Origin: Saprospiraceae bacterium UBA6168
Lineage (GTDB): Bacteria; Bacteroidota; Bacteroidia; Chitinophagales; Saprospiraceae
Reading direction: 5' to 3'
Length of the DNA: 64,000 nucleotides
NCBI GenBank assembly: GCA_002435785.1
Contig: DIUC01000099.1
Coordinates: forward strand, 1 to 64,000
The position numbers and the translations under genes are program-made. Shown piece after piece: positions 35,494 to 44,497 of the stretch. Below the pieces are notes generated by a model that saw only the letters and a program-made list of their open reading frames with translations, searched no databases and was not told the origin of the DNA. The first letter of the stretch is position 1. Each line of letters opens with the position of its first letter.

Positions 35494-36183
35494 ATGCACC
35501 ATTTAAAAGTCATAGCCTTCGATGCCGACGACACCCTCTGGGTGAACGAGCCATATTTTCAGGAAGCCGAGCGGAAATTTTGCGCCCTGCTGGAAGACTA
35601 TTTGCCACACCACACGGTATCGCAGGAGCTTTTCAAGACCGAAATGCAAAACCTGGCCCTCTATGGCTACGGGGTGAAGGCGTTCATGTTGAGCATGTTG
35701 GAAACCGCCCTCCGGGTGACGGACAACACCGCCAACCCTGCTATTTTGCACAAAGCCATTGAATATGGGCGGGAACTATTGGCCAAGCCCATAGAACTGT
35801 TGGATGGGGTGACGGAGGTGCTGGAGGCGCTCAAGGGCAAGTTCCGTTTGGTGGTGGCCACCAAGGGCGACCTGCTCGACCAAGAACGCAAATTGATGAA
35901 GTCGGGGTTGGAGCCTTATTTTCACCACATCGAAATCATGAGCGACAAGCAGGAAAAGGATTACCAAAAGCTGATTCGGCACCTTGACTGCCAGCCGGAG
36001 GAGTTCCTGATGCTGGGCAATTCGCTCAAATCGGACGTGCTTCCCGTTCTCAACATCGGGGGGCACGGCGTTCATATCCCCTACCACACGACTTGGGCGC
36101 ACGAGAAAATTGAGTCAAATGTCGAGCATCCCAACTTCCTCCAATTGACCAATATTTCGGAAATCCTGCCACATTTGTTGTGA
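35494..36183 (+). CDS. HAD family hydrolase
   Basis: This 229-residue soluble hydrolase of the haloacid dehalogenase superfamily has motif I FDADDTLWVNEPYF with the nucleophile and acid/base Asp. Motif II is VVATKGD, then a Lys region (SDKQEKDYQKL), and motif III/IV is MLGNSLKSDVLPVLN. A helical cap lies between motifs I and II. It probably removes phosphate from a small metabolite; the substrate is unknown. It appears to be transcribed alone. Confidence 0.88.
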   Translation: MHHLKVIAFDADDTLWVNEPYFQEAERKFCALLEDYLPHHTVSQELFKTEMQNLALYGYGVKAFMLSMLETALRVTDNTANPAILHKAIEYGRELLAKPIELLDGVTEVLEALKGKFRLVVATKGDLLDQERKLMKSGLEPYFHHIEIMSDKQEKDYQKLIRHLDCQPEEFLMLGNSLKSDVLPVLNIGGHGVHIPYHTTWAHEKIESNVEHPNFLQLTNISEILPHLL

Positions 36184-36268
36184 GCACCTGCCTGCTGTTT
36201 CCCAAAAAACACGGCCTGCTTTTTGCAAATGGGCGAAAACGCTAATGTCTAAAGTAGCCCACAGGGTT

Positions 36269-36276
36269 TATCTTTG
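36269..36276 (+). promoter_or_regulatory. TAnnTTTG -7 element (TATCTTTG)
   Basis: TATCTTTG lies 44 bp before the ATG of the 221-aa lipoprotein. No -33 element is clear. Confidence 0.45.
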
Positions 36277-36320
36277 CGGCGATTTTTAAAAATAAACTGT
36301 TCAACATCCAATTCCGAGTC

Positions 36321-36986
36321 ATGAAAAATATCCCCCTTTTGCTGGCCATTGGCCTGTTCCTATTTGGCTGCCAAAACGAGCCTACCTCCACCCAGTACAT
36401 TCCAGACGACAACCCTACCCCACCCTCCGACCTATCCGTTGATGCGGACGGCATCATGGAAACCATCAAAATCGTGGACACTTTGACGGGGAACTTCCAC
36501 GTCGGCAAAAAACCGATAGCCGCCCTCAGTTCGGCCATCAGCCCCAACCCCATTATCAAGGAGGACACCGAGAAACCCGTGCCGGTACCGCCAGCGCCAA
36601 AAACCCCACAAGAGGAGAAAATCGTGCGGGTATTGGTCAGCAACTACTGGATAGTGCAGGGCCTGGTGCGCATACGGGACAAAGAAGCCTCCCGCACAAA
36701 CCCCGGCGCATGGTACAAGTTCCATCCAGATGGCAGCTACGACTACGGCTATATGGCCAACAAAATCGGCACTGGCGCCTGGAGCATTGACGGCCAGAAA
36801 GGCACCGTGAACCTCGACGCCCCGCTCGTCGGAGACGACCGGGAATGGACGATGCAAATCGCAAAGAGCGAGGACGTAATGGTTTGGGTAGGCACCCTTC
36901 GCTACAATACCACCAGCATCAACCTTAAACTTATCAACTTGCTGTTTATCCCAAAAAACAGGCGGGAGATAGGTTTGGACAATTGA
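36321..36986 (+). CDS. Hypothetical lipoprotein, 221 aa
   Basis: A lipobox (LAIGLFLFGC, Cys17) is followed by a Pro-rich region of about 90 residues. A C-terminal beta-rich domain of about 120 residues has LVSNYWIVQGLVRIRDKE, WYKFHPDGSYDYGYM and GAWSIDGQKGTVNLD. The pattern is like lipocalin-like or META-like small domains in Bacteroidota lipoproteins (inferred from sequence style only). A strong terminator follows 31 bp after the stop. Confidence 0.75.
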   Translation: MKNIPLLLAIGLFLFGCQNEPTSTQYIPDDNPTPPSDLSVDADGIMETIKIVDTLTGNFHVGKKPIAALSSAISPNPIIKEDTEKPVPVPPAPKTPQEEKIVRVLVSNYWIVQGLVRIRDKEASRTNPGAWYKFHPDGSYDYGYMANKIGTGAWSIDGQKGTVNLDAPLVGDDREWTMQIAKSEDVMVWVGTLRYNTTSINLKLINLLFIPKNRREIGLDN

Positions 36987-37016
36987 CATTTCTCGTTTTA
37001 GAGGTTTTATGAAAAA

Positions 37017-37057
37017 AAGACCGGACACGCCGAATTGGTGTGCCCGGTCTTTTTTTT
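37017..37057 (+). terminator. Intrinsic terminator
   Basis: The 15-bp arms 37017-37031 and 37037-37051 have one mismatch and one G-T. They are flanked by a run of A on the left and a run of about eight T on the right. It ends the lipoprotein gene before the MFS gene. Confidence 0.85.
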
Positions 37058-37116
37058 GGGCAAAAAGCAGGATATTTTGAAACTCGTTTTACCTTTCGAC
37101 CAAACTAAAAGGTAAC

Positions 37117-38466
37117 ATGAAAAACGATTCAACTGGCACACGAACGAAGCCCCGGCTATCCATCGGCCAAATCATCAACATGAGCGTCGGCTTTCTGGGC
37201 ATTCAGTTTGGCTTTGCCCTCCAAAACGGCAATGCCAGCCGCATTTTGCAGGGGTTTGGGGCAGATGTGGAAGAACTCCCCAACTTTTGGCTGGTAGCGC
37301 CCATCATCGGCCTCATCGTGCAGCCCATTATCGGGCATTACAGTGACCGCACTTGGACAAGGCTTGGCAGGCGGCGTCCCTACTTTTTGGGAGGGGCCAT
37401 CTTGGCATGCGTGGCGCTTTGCCTGATGCCAAATGCGGGTTCCCTGACCGGACTTCTTGCGCCCATTTGGGTGGGAGCGGGCATGTTGATGATAATGGAT
37501 GCCTCCTTTAACATCAGTATGGAGCCGTTCCGGGCGCTCGTTGCTGACAAGCTGTCGAACGAGCAGCGGACACTGGGTTTCTCCATACAAACGGCGCTCA
37601 TCGGCGTCGGCGCAGTGGTCGGCTCATGGATGCCTTCTATCCTCACCAACTGGTTCGGCATTCCCAATACCGCAGAAGCTGGCATGGTGCCCATGAATGT
37701 GAAGTATGCCTTCTATATAGGGGCGGGGGTATTCATGTTGGCCATACTCTGGACGGTGATTACCACCAAGGAATACTCGCCAAAGGAGATGGCGCAGTTC
37801 GACAATGGCGAGAACGCAGAGGCAGAGAAGCATGGCAGCTTCTTTGACATCTTCGGTGACATCGCCAATATGCCAAAGGCCATGAAGCAGCTTGGGTTGG
37901 TTCAGTTTTGCTCGTGGTTTGGGCTTTTTTCCATGTGGGTGTTCACCACGCCAGCCATCGCACGGCATATTTATGGCTGCGCAATAGACGACTCCAGCTC
38001 CCAAGCCTATCAAAATGCGGGCGATAAAGTGGGCGAGATATTCGGCACTTACAACCTTGTGGCCATGTTCTTTGCGTTGGCCCTGCCGTTCATCGCCAAG
38101 TCGGTGGGCAGAAAAGTGACCCATGCCATTGCGCTAACATGCGGCGCCATTGGCCTAATTTCCATCTACTTCGTCAAAGACCCCAGTTTATTGCACGTCT
38201 CCATGATAGGGGTGGGCATTGCATGGGCGAGTATTTTGGCCATGCCGTATGCGATGCTGGCAGGCTCCATCCCTCTGAAAAAGATGGGGGTCTATATGGG
38301 CATTTTCAATTTTTTCATCACCATTCCCCAAATACTCAGTGGCATACTCAACCGCCCGTTGGTAAAGCACGTGTTTGGGCAGGAGGCCGTTTATGCCTTG
38401 GTAATGGCCGGAGTACTGTTCTTGATCGGGGCTGTCGCTGTGCTGTTTGTGGACGATAAAAAATAA
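37117..38466 (+). CDS. MFS transporter, SLC45/sugar-type
   Basis: This 449-residue inner-membrane carrier has about 12 hydrophobic segments. The cytoplasmic loop GHYSDRTWTRLGRRRPYFLGG carries the MFS motif between helices 2 and 3. Family resemblance is to the GPH/SLC45 group that transports sucrose, maltose or other glycosides with protons. The cargo here is not known. The gene is convergent with the SMP-30 lactonase gene, with 56 bp between their stops. Confidence 0.85.
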   Translation: MKNDSTGTRTKPRLSIGQIINMSVGFLGIQFGFALQNGNASRILQGFGADVEELPNFWLVAPIIGLIVQPIIGHYSDRTWTRLGRRRPYFLGGAILACVALCLMPNAGSLTGLLAPIWVGAGMLMIMDASFNISMEPFRALVADKLSNEQRTLGFSIQTALIGVGAVVGSWMPSILTNWFGIPNTAEAGMVPMNVKYAFYIGAGVFMLAILWTVITTKEYSPKEMAQFDNGENAEAEKHGSFFDIFGDIANMPKAMKQLGLVQFCSWFGLFSMWVFTTPAIARHIYGCAIDDSSSQAYQNAGDKVGEIFGTYNLVAMFFALALPFIAKSVGRKVTHAIALTCGAIGLISIYFVKDPSLLHVSMIGVGIAWASILAMPYAMLAGSIPLKKMGVYMGIFNFFITIPQILSGILNRPLVKHVFGQEAVYALVMAGVLFLIGAVAVLFVDDKK

Positions 38467-38522
38467 TAAAAACGAGGTGGTATGGAGGTGGTTGAGATGG
38501 CCCACTTCCATACCATCGCTCC

Positions 38523-39548
38523 CTATTTCAACTTCACCCTGCACAAGTACATATCCGAAGTGAGGTAAAGATACCCATCACCACCGATGGCACAGTTGGC
38601 AGTTGCCTCGCCAGGATTGATGCGGCCAAGCAGCGTCCCTTCCATGTTGAAAATCAAAATCCCACCTGGGCCACTGGCGAACACATTACCGTTTATGCTA
38701 ACCTTCATTCCATCTGGCAACCCCTTTAGTTCGCCACCTACCATAAAGGTGGCATCAAAGAAAACCCGGCCATTGGCAATTTGTCGGGCTGCCTGAATAT
38801 CGTACACCTTCCATAGCGCCTTTTCTGGGTCCGAATTGGCCACAAAAAGCATTTTTTCATCTGCCGAAAGGGCTATGCCGTTGGGGCGTGTGAGCGTCGA
38901 GTCAAGCAGCTCTACCGTGCCATCCAACCTGCGGCGATAGACACCTTGAAACGGGATTTCCTTTTCCGTGCTTTTGTCGTGGTCCTTTAGCCCATAAGGA
39001 GGGTCGGTGAAGTAGAGGTTACCACTTTTATCATAAACGAGGTCGTTTGGGCTGTTAAAGCGCTTGCCGTTCCATTTGTCGGCCACTGTTTCGAACGTTG
39101 GAGCTGGCTGGTCGAGCGTGGCAGCCATGCGGGCCACCCGGCGGTCGCCATGCTGGCAGACGACGAGGTTGCCCGCAGGGTCGAAGGCAAGTCCGTTTCC
39201 GCCCGGCTCCGTGCTGGTCGTAGTCTCACCCGTGAAACCGGAGGGAGTCAGGTAAACACTGGCACCTTCACCCTCCTTCCATTTGAAAATCTTGTTTTCA
39301 GGCACATCCGTGAAAAGCAGGTAGCCGCCACTTTCTACCCAAACAGGGCCTTCCGACCAAGTATAACCGTCCGAAAGCACCTCGATTTGGGCATCGGCAG
39401 CCAGAATGGCGTCAAGTTCAGGGGACATCCGCTCGATTTTTCCGATGGTTTCCGGGGTAGGCGCTCCTGTTTCGGGCGCTTTTTGCGGTTCCGTGTTCTG
39501 GCCGCAGGCAAAAAGAAATAGGAGGGGAAGGAGGAAGTGGTGTTTCAT
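38523..39548 (-). CDS. SMP-30/gluconolactonase family lipoprotein
   Basis: This 341-residue protein has a lipobox (PLLFLFAC, Cys15) and a Pro/Glu linker. A six-bladed propeller of the SMP-30/gluconolactonase type follows. Metal-site-like residues lie in GYTWSEGPVWVESGG (Glu), FNSPNDLVYDKSGNLYFTDP (Asn, Asp) and LTRPNGIALSADEKMLFVAN (Asn). It probably hydrolyses a sugar lactone in the periplasm. Its neighbour is a sugar-type MFS carrier, which fits aldose or lactone catabolism, but the two are on opposite strands. Confidence 0.87.
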   Translation of the reverse strand: MKHHFLLPLLFLFACGQNTEPQKAPETGAPTPETIGKIERMSPELDAILAADAQIEVLSDGYTWSEGPVWVESGGYLLFTDVPENKIFKWKEGEGASVYLTPSGFTGETTTSTEPGGNGLAFDPAGNLVVCQHGDRRVARMAATLDQPAPTFETVADKWNGKRFNSPNDLVYDKSGNLYFTDPPYGLKDHDKSTEKEIPFQGVYRRRLDGTVELLDSTLTRPNGIALSADEKMLFVANSDPEKALWKVYDIQAARQIANGRVFFDATFMVGGELKGLPDGMKVSINGNVFASGPGGILIFNMEGTLLGRINPGEATANCAIGGDGYLYLTSDMYLCRVKLK

Positions 39549-39633
39549 GTTTTTGTTTTTTGAGCGAATGTAGTGCTGTGCCTCGATATTTCATAAAAAG
39601 CGAGGTTGTATCTGCTCCTTTCCCCACCCTTCC

Positions 39634-39641
39634 TATCTTTG
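39634..39641 (+). promoter_or_regulatory. TAnnTTTG -7 element (TATCTTTG)
   Basis: TATCTTTG lies 50 bp before the purM ATG at 39692. No matching -33 element is clear. Confidence 0.45.
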
Positions 39642-39691
39642 CCCCCCGAACTTGGGAACGCTTGTCACTCCCAAACTGGACCGAATTCAAA

Positions 39692-40870
39692 ATGAACTAC
39701 AAATACGACCTCCGAGGCGTCAGCGCCACCAAAGACGAAGTCCATGCTGCCATCAAGCACTTGGACAAAGGGCTTTTTCCACTGGCTTTTTGCAAAATAA
39801 TGCCCGATGTAGTGGGCGGCAGCGAGGAGCATTGCAACATCATGCACGCCGATACGGCAGGCACGAAGACCAGCCTCGCCTATCTCTATTGGCGGGAGAC
39901 TGGCGACCTGTCCGTTTGGAAGGGCATCGCCCAGGACGCCCTCGTAATGAACCTCGACGACATGGCCTGCGTGGGCTGCACCGACGGAATCCTGGTCTCC
40001 TCCACCATCGGTCGGAACAAGAACTTGATACCCGGCGAGGTCATCGCTACGCTCATCCAAGCGGCGCAGGATTTTGTGGAAAACATGGCGCATCATGGCA
40101 TCGGCCTCCACCTCTCCGGCGGCGAAACGGCGGACGTGGGTGACATCGTGCGCACGATTGACGTAGGCTATACGACCTTCGCTCGGATGAAACGCAACGA
40201 TTTGATTGTCAATGACATACAAGCAGGCGATGTCATCGTTGGCCTCGCCAGCCACGGGCAGGCAAGCTATGAAACCGAATACAATGGAGGCATGGGCAGC
40301 AATGGCTTGACCAGCGCCCGCCACGATGTTTTCTCCAAAATTTATGCAGAAAAATACCCCGACAGCTTCGACCCGAACACACCCGCCGAGGTGGTTTACA
40401 CCGGGTCGAAAAAGCTGACGGATACAATTGTAATCGGGGGCAATACCATCCCCATCGGCAAGCTGGTGCTATCCCCTACCCGCACCTACCTACCTGTCAT
40501 CAAGCGGGTACTCGACGAGTTCAGTGGTGAGCGGCGACAGCGCATTCACGGCCTTGTCCATTGCTCCGGCGGCGGCCAAACGAAGGTGAAGCATTTCCTG
40601 AAAAACAAGCGGGTGGTGAAGGACAAGCTGATGGCCATTCCACCGCTCTTCGAACTTATTCAGCAAGAGTCAGGCACGAATTGGCGGGAGATGTACCAAG
40701 TATTCAACATGGGGCAGCGGTTGGAGTTTTATGTGGGGGAAAAGGATGCACAGGCCATCATTGACATCGCCCGTTCGTTCCATATTGAGGCCCAGGTGGT
40801 TGGTTATGTGGAAGAAATGGAGGGTGAGCAGATACGGGTGGAGAGCGAATTTGGGGTTTTTGAGTATTAA
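39692..40870 (+). CDS. purM: Phosphoribosylformylglycinamidine cyclo-ligase, Bacteroidota type
   Basis: This 392-residue AIR synthase makes the imidazole ring of purines from FGAM and ATP. The sequence follows the long Bacteroidota form of PurM: MNYKYDLRGVSATKDEVH at the start, then IMHADTAGTKTSLAY, VMNLDDMACVG, HLSGGETADVGDIVRT, ETEYNGGMGSNGLTSARHD and VHCSGGGQTKV. AIRS N-terminal and C-terminal domains are both present. The ATG at 39692 begins the conserved sequence; 44 upstream codons in frame are non-coding. No other pur gene is adjacent. Confidence 0.9.
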   Translation: MNYKYDLRGVSATKDEVHAAIKHLDKGLFPLAFCKIMPDVVGGSEEHCNIMHADTAGTKTSLAYLYWRETGDLSVWKGIAQDALVMNLDDMACVGCTDGILVSSTIGRNKNLIPGEVIATLIQAAQDFVENMAHHGIGLHLSGGETADVGDIVRTIDVGYTTFARMKRNDLIVNDIQAGDVIVGLASHGQASYETEYNGGMGSNGLTSARHDVFSKIYAEKYPDSFDPNTPAEVVYTGSKKLTDTIVIGGNTIPIGKLVLSPTRTYLPVIKRVLDEFSGERRQRIHGLVHCSGGGQTKVKHFLKNKRVVKDKLMAIPPLFELIQQESGTNWREMYQVFNMGQRLEFYVGEKDAQAIIDIARSFHIEAQVVGYVEEMEGEQIRVESEFGVFEY

Positions 40871-40941
40871 CCTGGCGTGGCTTTTTAAGTGAATTGCGTT
40901 ACTTGGTTTTTCTCCCTTTTCTTCACCTAAGTCAATCCAAA

Positions 40942-41985
40942 ATGCGCAATTTCCTAATGCTTTTCGCAATCGCTTTGCTGCCATTTTTGGCAACAGCCCA
41001 ACTGAACGAACTTCTGAAAGACCCCAACATTACCTGGGCAGCCACCTTCGAGTCGGAGCATGACTTCCGGCTTTCCTCCAATCACGAGCCTGGCGCCTTC
41101 CAGCTCCTGAAAGTCAGCAACCCTGATAACGGGTGTGCCAATTTCGTCCATGACAACTGGCTGGCACACTGGATTTTGAAAGAAATGATAGCGGGCCGGT
41201 ATAAGGCTTACCAAGACCCAGGGCTTTCGATTTTGGTCACCCACACCACCTTGGTGAACAAGGTGTCCACCATTGACACAGTCATCACTTTCGACCCCAA
41301 CTCCTACGAAGAACGAATCCAGGTCATCCGAAATGACATTAACCCAGATGACATTCCTGCCTTCCGTGCGCAGCAGGTCATCTACTATGACAAAAAATCG
41401 GGGAACTTTAAAACTCAACTGCTGGCTTTGGCACCAATGGTTAGCCTCACCAACCCAAGTGGGGTGGTAGTTGGAAAAATGCCATTGGCTTGGCTGGCGA
41501 TGGAAGGCAGTACCGCCACGAGCCTTAACCTGCAAAACCCGGACATCACTTGGGCCGCCTTGTTGAACGACAAGGCGAACAACCTTGAAATCGGCAAACT
41601 TAAAGTGGTAAAGGATGAATGGAAGACGAGTATTGCGCAGCAGCTTTTTGTGGAAGCCAAGAACACTAAGCACCAAGTGGAAAGCTCAAAGGGTTTTGGT
41701 TGTGGAAAATTGCTCTCCAAAAAGGACATTGAGAACATCCATAACGCTATTGACACCGTTATCACCTTCGACCCCGTAACGCTTGTAGAAACCATGCAGG
41801 TCATAAAAAACGAGTTCAATCCTGCTGAGTTGAGGAAGGTGAGGCTGGTTCAGGAGTGGTATTTCGACGACCGGAAGAAAGTTTTGGTCACCAAGCTAAA
41901 GGCCGTGGCCCCACTCATGGAAGACTTCAACGAAAGCCGAAATACAAAACAGAATGCTTGGCCAATGTACTTCATCCGTTTTTGA
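40942..41985 (+). CDS. GldN/PorN-like protein made of two repeats
   Basis: This 347-residue protein has a signal peptide (MRNFLMLFAIALLPFLATAQ) and two related halves. Half 1 (about 27-175) has PNITWAATFESEHDF, IDTVITFDPNSYEERIQVI and YYDKKSGNFKTQLLALAPM. Half 2 (about 200-347) has PDITWAALLNDKANN, IDTVITFDPVTLVETMQVI and WYFDDRKKVLVTKLKAVAPL. The WYFD-basic-...-APL pattern recalls GldN/PorN, a periplasmic core part of the T9SS and gliding machinery, but the match is partial. It lies upstream of a CHU_C/PorP/PorE-like group. The start at 40942 gives the signal peptide; a terminator follows. Confidence 0.6.
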   Translation: MRNFLMLFAIALLPFLATAQLNELLKDPNITWAATFESEHDFRLSSNHEPGAFQLLKVSNPDNGCANFVHDNWLAHWILKEMIAGRYKAYQDPGLSILVTHTTLVNKVSTIDTVITFDPNSYEERIQVIRNDINPDDIPAFRAQQVIYYDKKSGNFKTQLLALAPMVSLTNPSGVVVGKMPLAWLAMEGSTATSLNLQNPDITWAALLNDKANNLEIGKLKVVKDEWKTSIAQQLFVEAKNTKHQVESSKGFGCGKLLSKKDIENIHNAIDTVITFDPVTLVETMQVIKNEFNPAELRKVRLVQEWYFDDRKKVLVTKLKAVAPLMEDFNESRNTKQNAWPMYFIRF

Positions 41986-42006
41986 TAGAAAAAATGAACA
42001 CTGTAT

Positions 42007-42049
42007 AGCCCTGCTTGGATACCCCAACCGAGCAGGGCTTTTCTTTTTT
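42007..42049 (+). terminator. Intrinsic terminator
   Basis: The 12-bp arms 42007-42018 and 42028-42039 (one G-T) are followed by TTTCTTTTTT. It lies 22 bp after the GldN-like gene. Confidence 0.85.
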
Positions 42050-42325
42050 GGTACAATTCATATTAAAATAAAACGCCAATCTGGCACAGTTTTCGTTTAT
42101 CGCAATTATATCTAATCTGACAATGGCGACAAGCATTCTGCCACCGAAAGAATAGACGAAAGGACCTTACCAAAAACAGCATTTTCCAGCGAACACTAAA
42201 TTTTCTTCGGTAAAAACCACTTCCTGCTCCAAGTTGGAACTTACCTCCATTGCGCCCCGGCGCACAGGCAGTGGTTTGCCTTCGGTTTTGCATGATAATT
42301 TTTCGGAAACAAAAACAGTAGTTCC
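42050..42325. other. Leader region of the CHU_C gene, 276 bp
   Basis: No gene is seen. TTTG at 42275-42278 and TAATTTTT at 42296-42303 (17 bp apart) loosely resemble a Bacteroidota promoter 22 bp before the CHU_C ATG. The last G of the -7 motif is missing. Confidence 0.35.
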
Positions 42326-44356
42326 ATGAATTGGATGAATCGTCAGTTGTTCGTACTCGCTTTTATTTTTGCGGTTGTTGGCCTTCGGGCGAACGGAATC
42401 TTCCCAGTGGACACCCTTCGTGCCTACTCGCTGGACTGCCAGTCCGCCAGTGTCTGCCTGCCCATCCCGGCAGCGGATTTTTCCCATTTCATCGTTTTCC
42501 AGAATGGAAGCCCCTACGCTTCGAGCGTTTCAGGCTGCGATTTTGACACCACCATCACCTATAGTTATAACACCTTGCTGGGATTTGGGAACATGGGCCC
42601 CTACCACTTGGATGCTTGGTCTGTAAACGGCCAAGCCCACAACGGGATGTTCATGAACATCAATGCCCTCGTGGCCATGCTCAACCAGTGGGACCCCATG
42701 GGCGGCTGGAGCCATGACCCAAGTACCTTGAGCATCAAAGGTGGCGCATCGGGCAGCAACTATTCCGACATGGGCATAACAGTGATGGCCAATTCCACCC
42801 AATCCATTATTGGGCTGAACTTTGGGCTGCTGCCGCAAGGCTCCACCATGCAGTTCCCGCTGGGCATGAACTCCATCATTGCCATAGACATGACCACCAA
42901 CTTGAAGGATACCCTGATGGTCATGGTGGAATGCCTGGTGCTTCCACCGCCCACCTATTTTTACGACACTATTCCAGCGGACAGCCTTCCTTATGTGCTG
43001 TGCCTGAACAATTTCAACTTCTTTGGAGCACCAGTCTCTATCCAAAATATTTGCCCGGACGAGAGCGGCGAGTATTTGAGTTTTTACCTCGATGAAAACA
43101 ATTACTGTGTAAAGTACCAAGGGTTGAAATGCGGTGGAACGGAACAAGCCTGCATTGTGGTATGCGACAACAACGGCATGTGCGATACGACTTACCTGAT
43201 CATCACGGTGGATGGTTCTTTGTGTGAAACCGATAGCCGAAAGGTCGTGGACACCCTGATCATCAACTTCGGTAGCATTTATTGCCTCGATTTGGGCAAC
43301 GTGCCGGGCACAGTCGTTTCCATCGAAAACATCTGCGAGGACGAAAGTGGCGAGAGCGTGGATTTCGAGTTTGACCCCGTAACGAACTGTGTAACCTACA
43401 CTGGATTTGCCCCTGGCCTCGACCAAGCATGCTTCCTCATTACCGACGACTACGGAAACACGGACACCACCACCATTTGCGTCTATGTCCGCCTACCGGA
43501 GACTGGTACAATTATTGACACCATCGTGTTGGGTTCTAACGAAATCTATTGCATTGACACAACTGAATTGGCGGGCAACATTGTAAGCATTACAAATATT
43601 TGCCCTGATTTTTCCGGCGATGATGTGGAGTTTACAGTTAACAATGTATCTTTATGCGTCGTTGCGAATGGCATTGCCATCGGCACCGATTCGGCCTGTA
43701 TCGTCATCTGTGATAACTACGGCGTTTGCGACACAACTTATGTTTTCATTACCGTAGTACCGGACACCGGCAACCCATGCGCTAATTCCCTTCCCCCCGA
43801 TGCCGTTGACGATTCGGCAACTGCACTTTTGAACACCCCCGTTAATATTGACATCTTGGCGAATGACACCCTCGGCAATTGTCTCCCCGTACAACTGACC
43901 ATCCTGGCCCCAAGCACGGGCGGGATTGGCCCGAACCACGGACTGACAGTGATGAACCCGAACCAAACGGTTGACTACATCCCGAACCAGGACTTCTGTG
44001 GGCTTGATACCTTTCAGTACACGCTCTGCAATCCGGTTGGCTGTGATACCGCAACCGTTGTCATCAGTGTAGCCTGTTCGGTTGACATTGATGCCATCAT
44101 CATTTACAATGGCTTTTCGCCAAACAATGACGGCTCAAACGAGGTGTTCAAGATATTGAACATCGAAAAATACCCAGAGAACAACGTGACTGTTTACAAC
44201 CGTTGGGGAACCTTGGTTTTCACAGAGGATGGATACAAAAACACTTGGAAAGGAACTTTCAAGAGCGTTGACCTGCCGGATGGCACCTATTTTTACAGAA
44301 TAGACCTCGGCGACAACCTCAAAAAATACAATGGATTCTTGCAAATTCAACGCTAA
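42326..44356 (+). CDS. CHU_C (gliding motility-type) surface protein
   Basis: This 676-residue secreted protein has a signal peptide (ending VVGLRA) and a unique N-terminal domain of about 200 residues. Three tandem repeats of about 80-90 residues follow, each with VSI-NIC--ESG or a close variant and ending in D-Y/N-G-CDTT-like strands. A further Ig/cadherin-like module comes next (DDSATALLNTPVNIDILAND). The C-terminal CHU_C domain has IYNGFSPNNDGSNEVFKI, VYNRWGTLVF and LPDGTYFYRIDLG. CHU_C is a type B T9SS signal. It is the first gene of a trio with PorP/SprF and a PorE-like protein, which usually help attach such cargo to the surface. Confidence 0.87.
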   Translation: MNWMNRQLFVLAFIFAVVGLRANGIFPVDTLRAYSLDCQSASVCLPIPAADFSHFIVFQNGSPYASSVSGCDFDTTITYSYNTLLGFGNMGPYHLDAWSVNGQAHNGMFMNINALVAMLNQWDPMGGWSHDPSTLSIKGGASGSNYSDMGITVMANSTQSIIGLNFGLLPQGSTMQFPLGMNSIIAIDMTTNLKDTLMVMVECLVLPPPTYFYDTIPADSLPYVLCLNNFNFFGAPVSIQNICPDESGEYLSFYLDENNYCVKYQGLKCGGTEQACIVVCDNNGMCDTTYLIITVDGSLCETDSRKVVDTLIINFGSIYCLDLGNVPGTVVSIENICEDESGESVDFEFDPVTNCVTYTGFAPGLDQACFLITDDYGNTDTTTICVYVRLPETGTIIDTIVLGSNEIYCIDTTELAGNIVSITNICPDFSGDDVEFTVNNVSLCVVANGIAIGTDSACIVICDNYGVCDTTYVFITVVPDTGNPCANSLPPDAVDDSATALLNTPVNIDILANDTLGNCLPVQLTILAPSTGGIGPNHGLTVMNPNQTVDYIPNQDFCGLDTFQYTLCNPVGCDTATVVISVACSVDIDAIIIYNGFSPNNDGSNEVFKILNIEKYPENNVTVYNRWGTLVFTEDGYKNTWKGTFKSVDLPDGTYFYRIDLGDNLKKYNGFLQIQR

Positions 44357-44497
44357 ATTCAATCAAGTAAAATTCACAGTTTCCATACTGCAAAGGTTGT
44401 TGAATTGCCAGATTGGCGCCAAAACAACCCAACAATAACAACAATTTCGACCATTTTCAACGTAACCATTCAAAGCAGAATTTTTCAAAATTCCATC

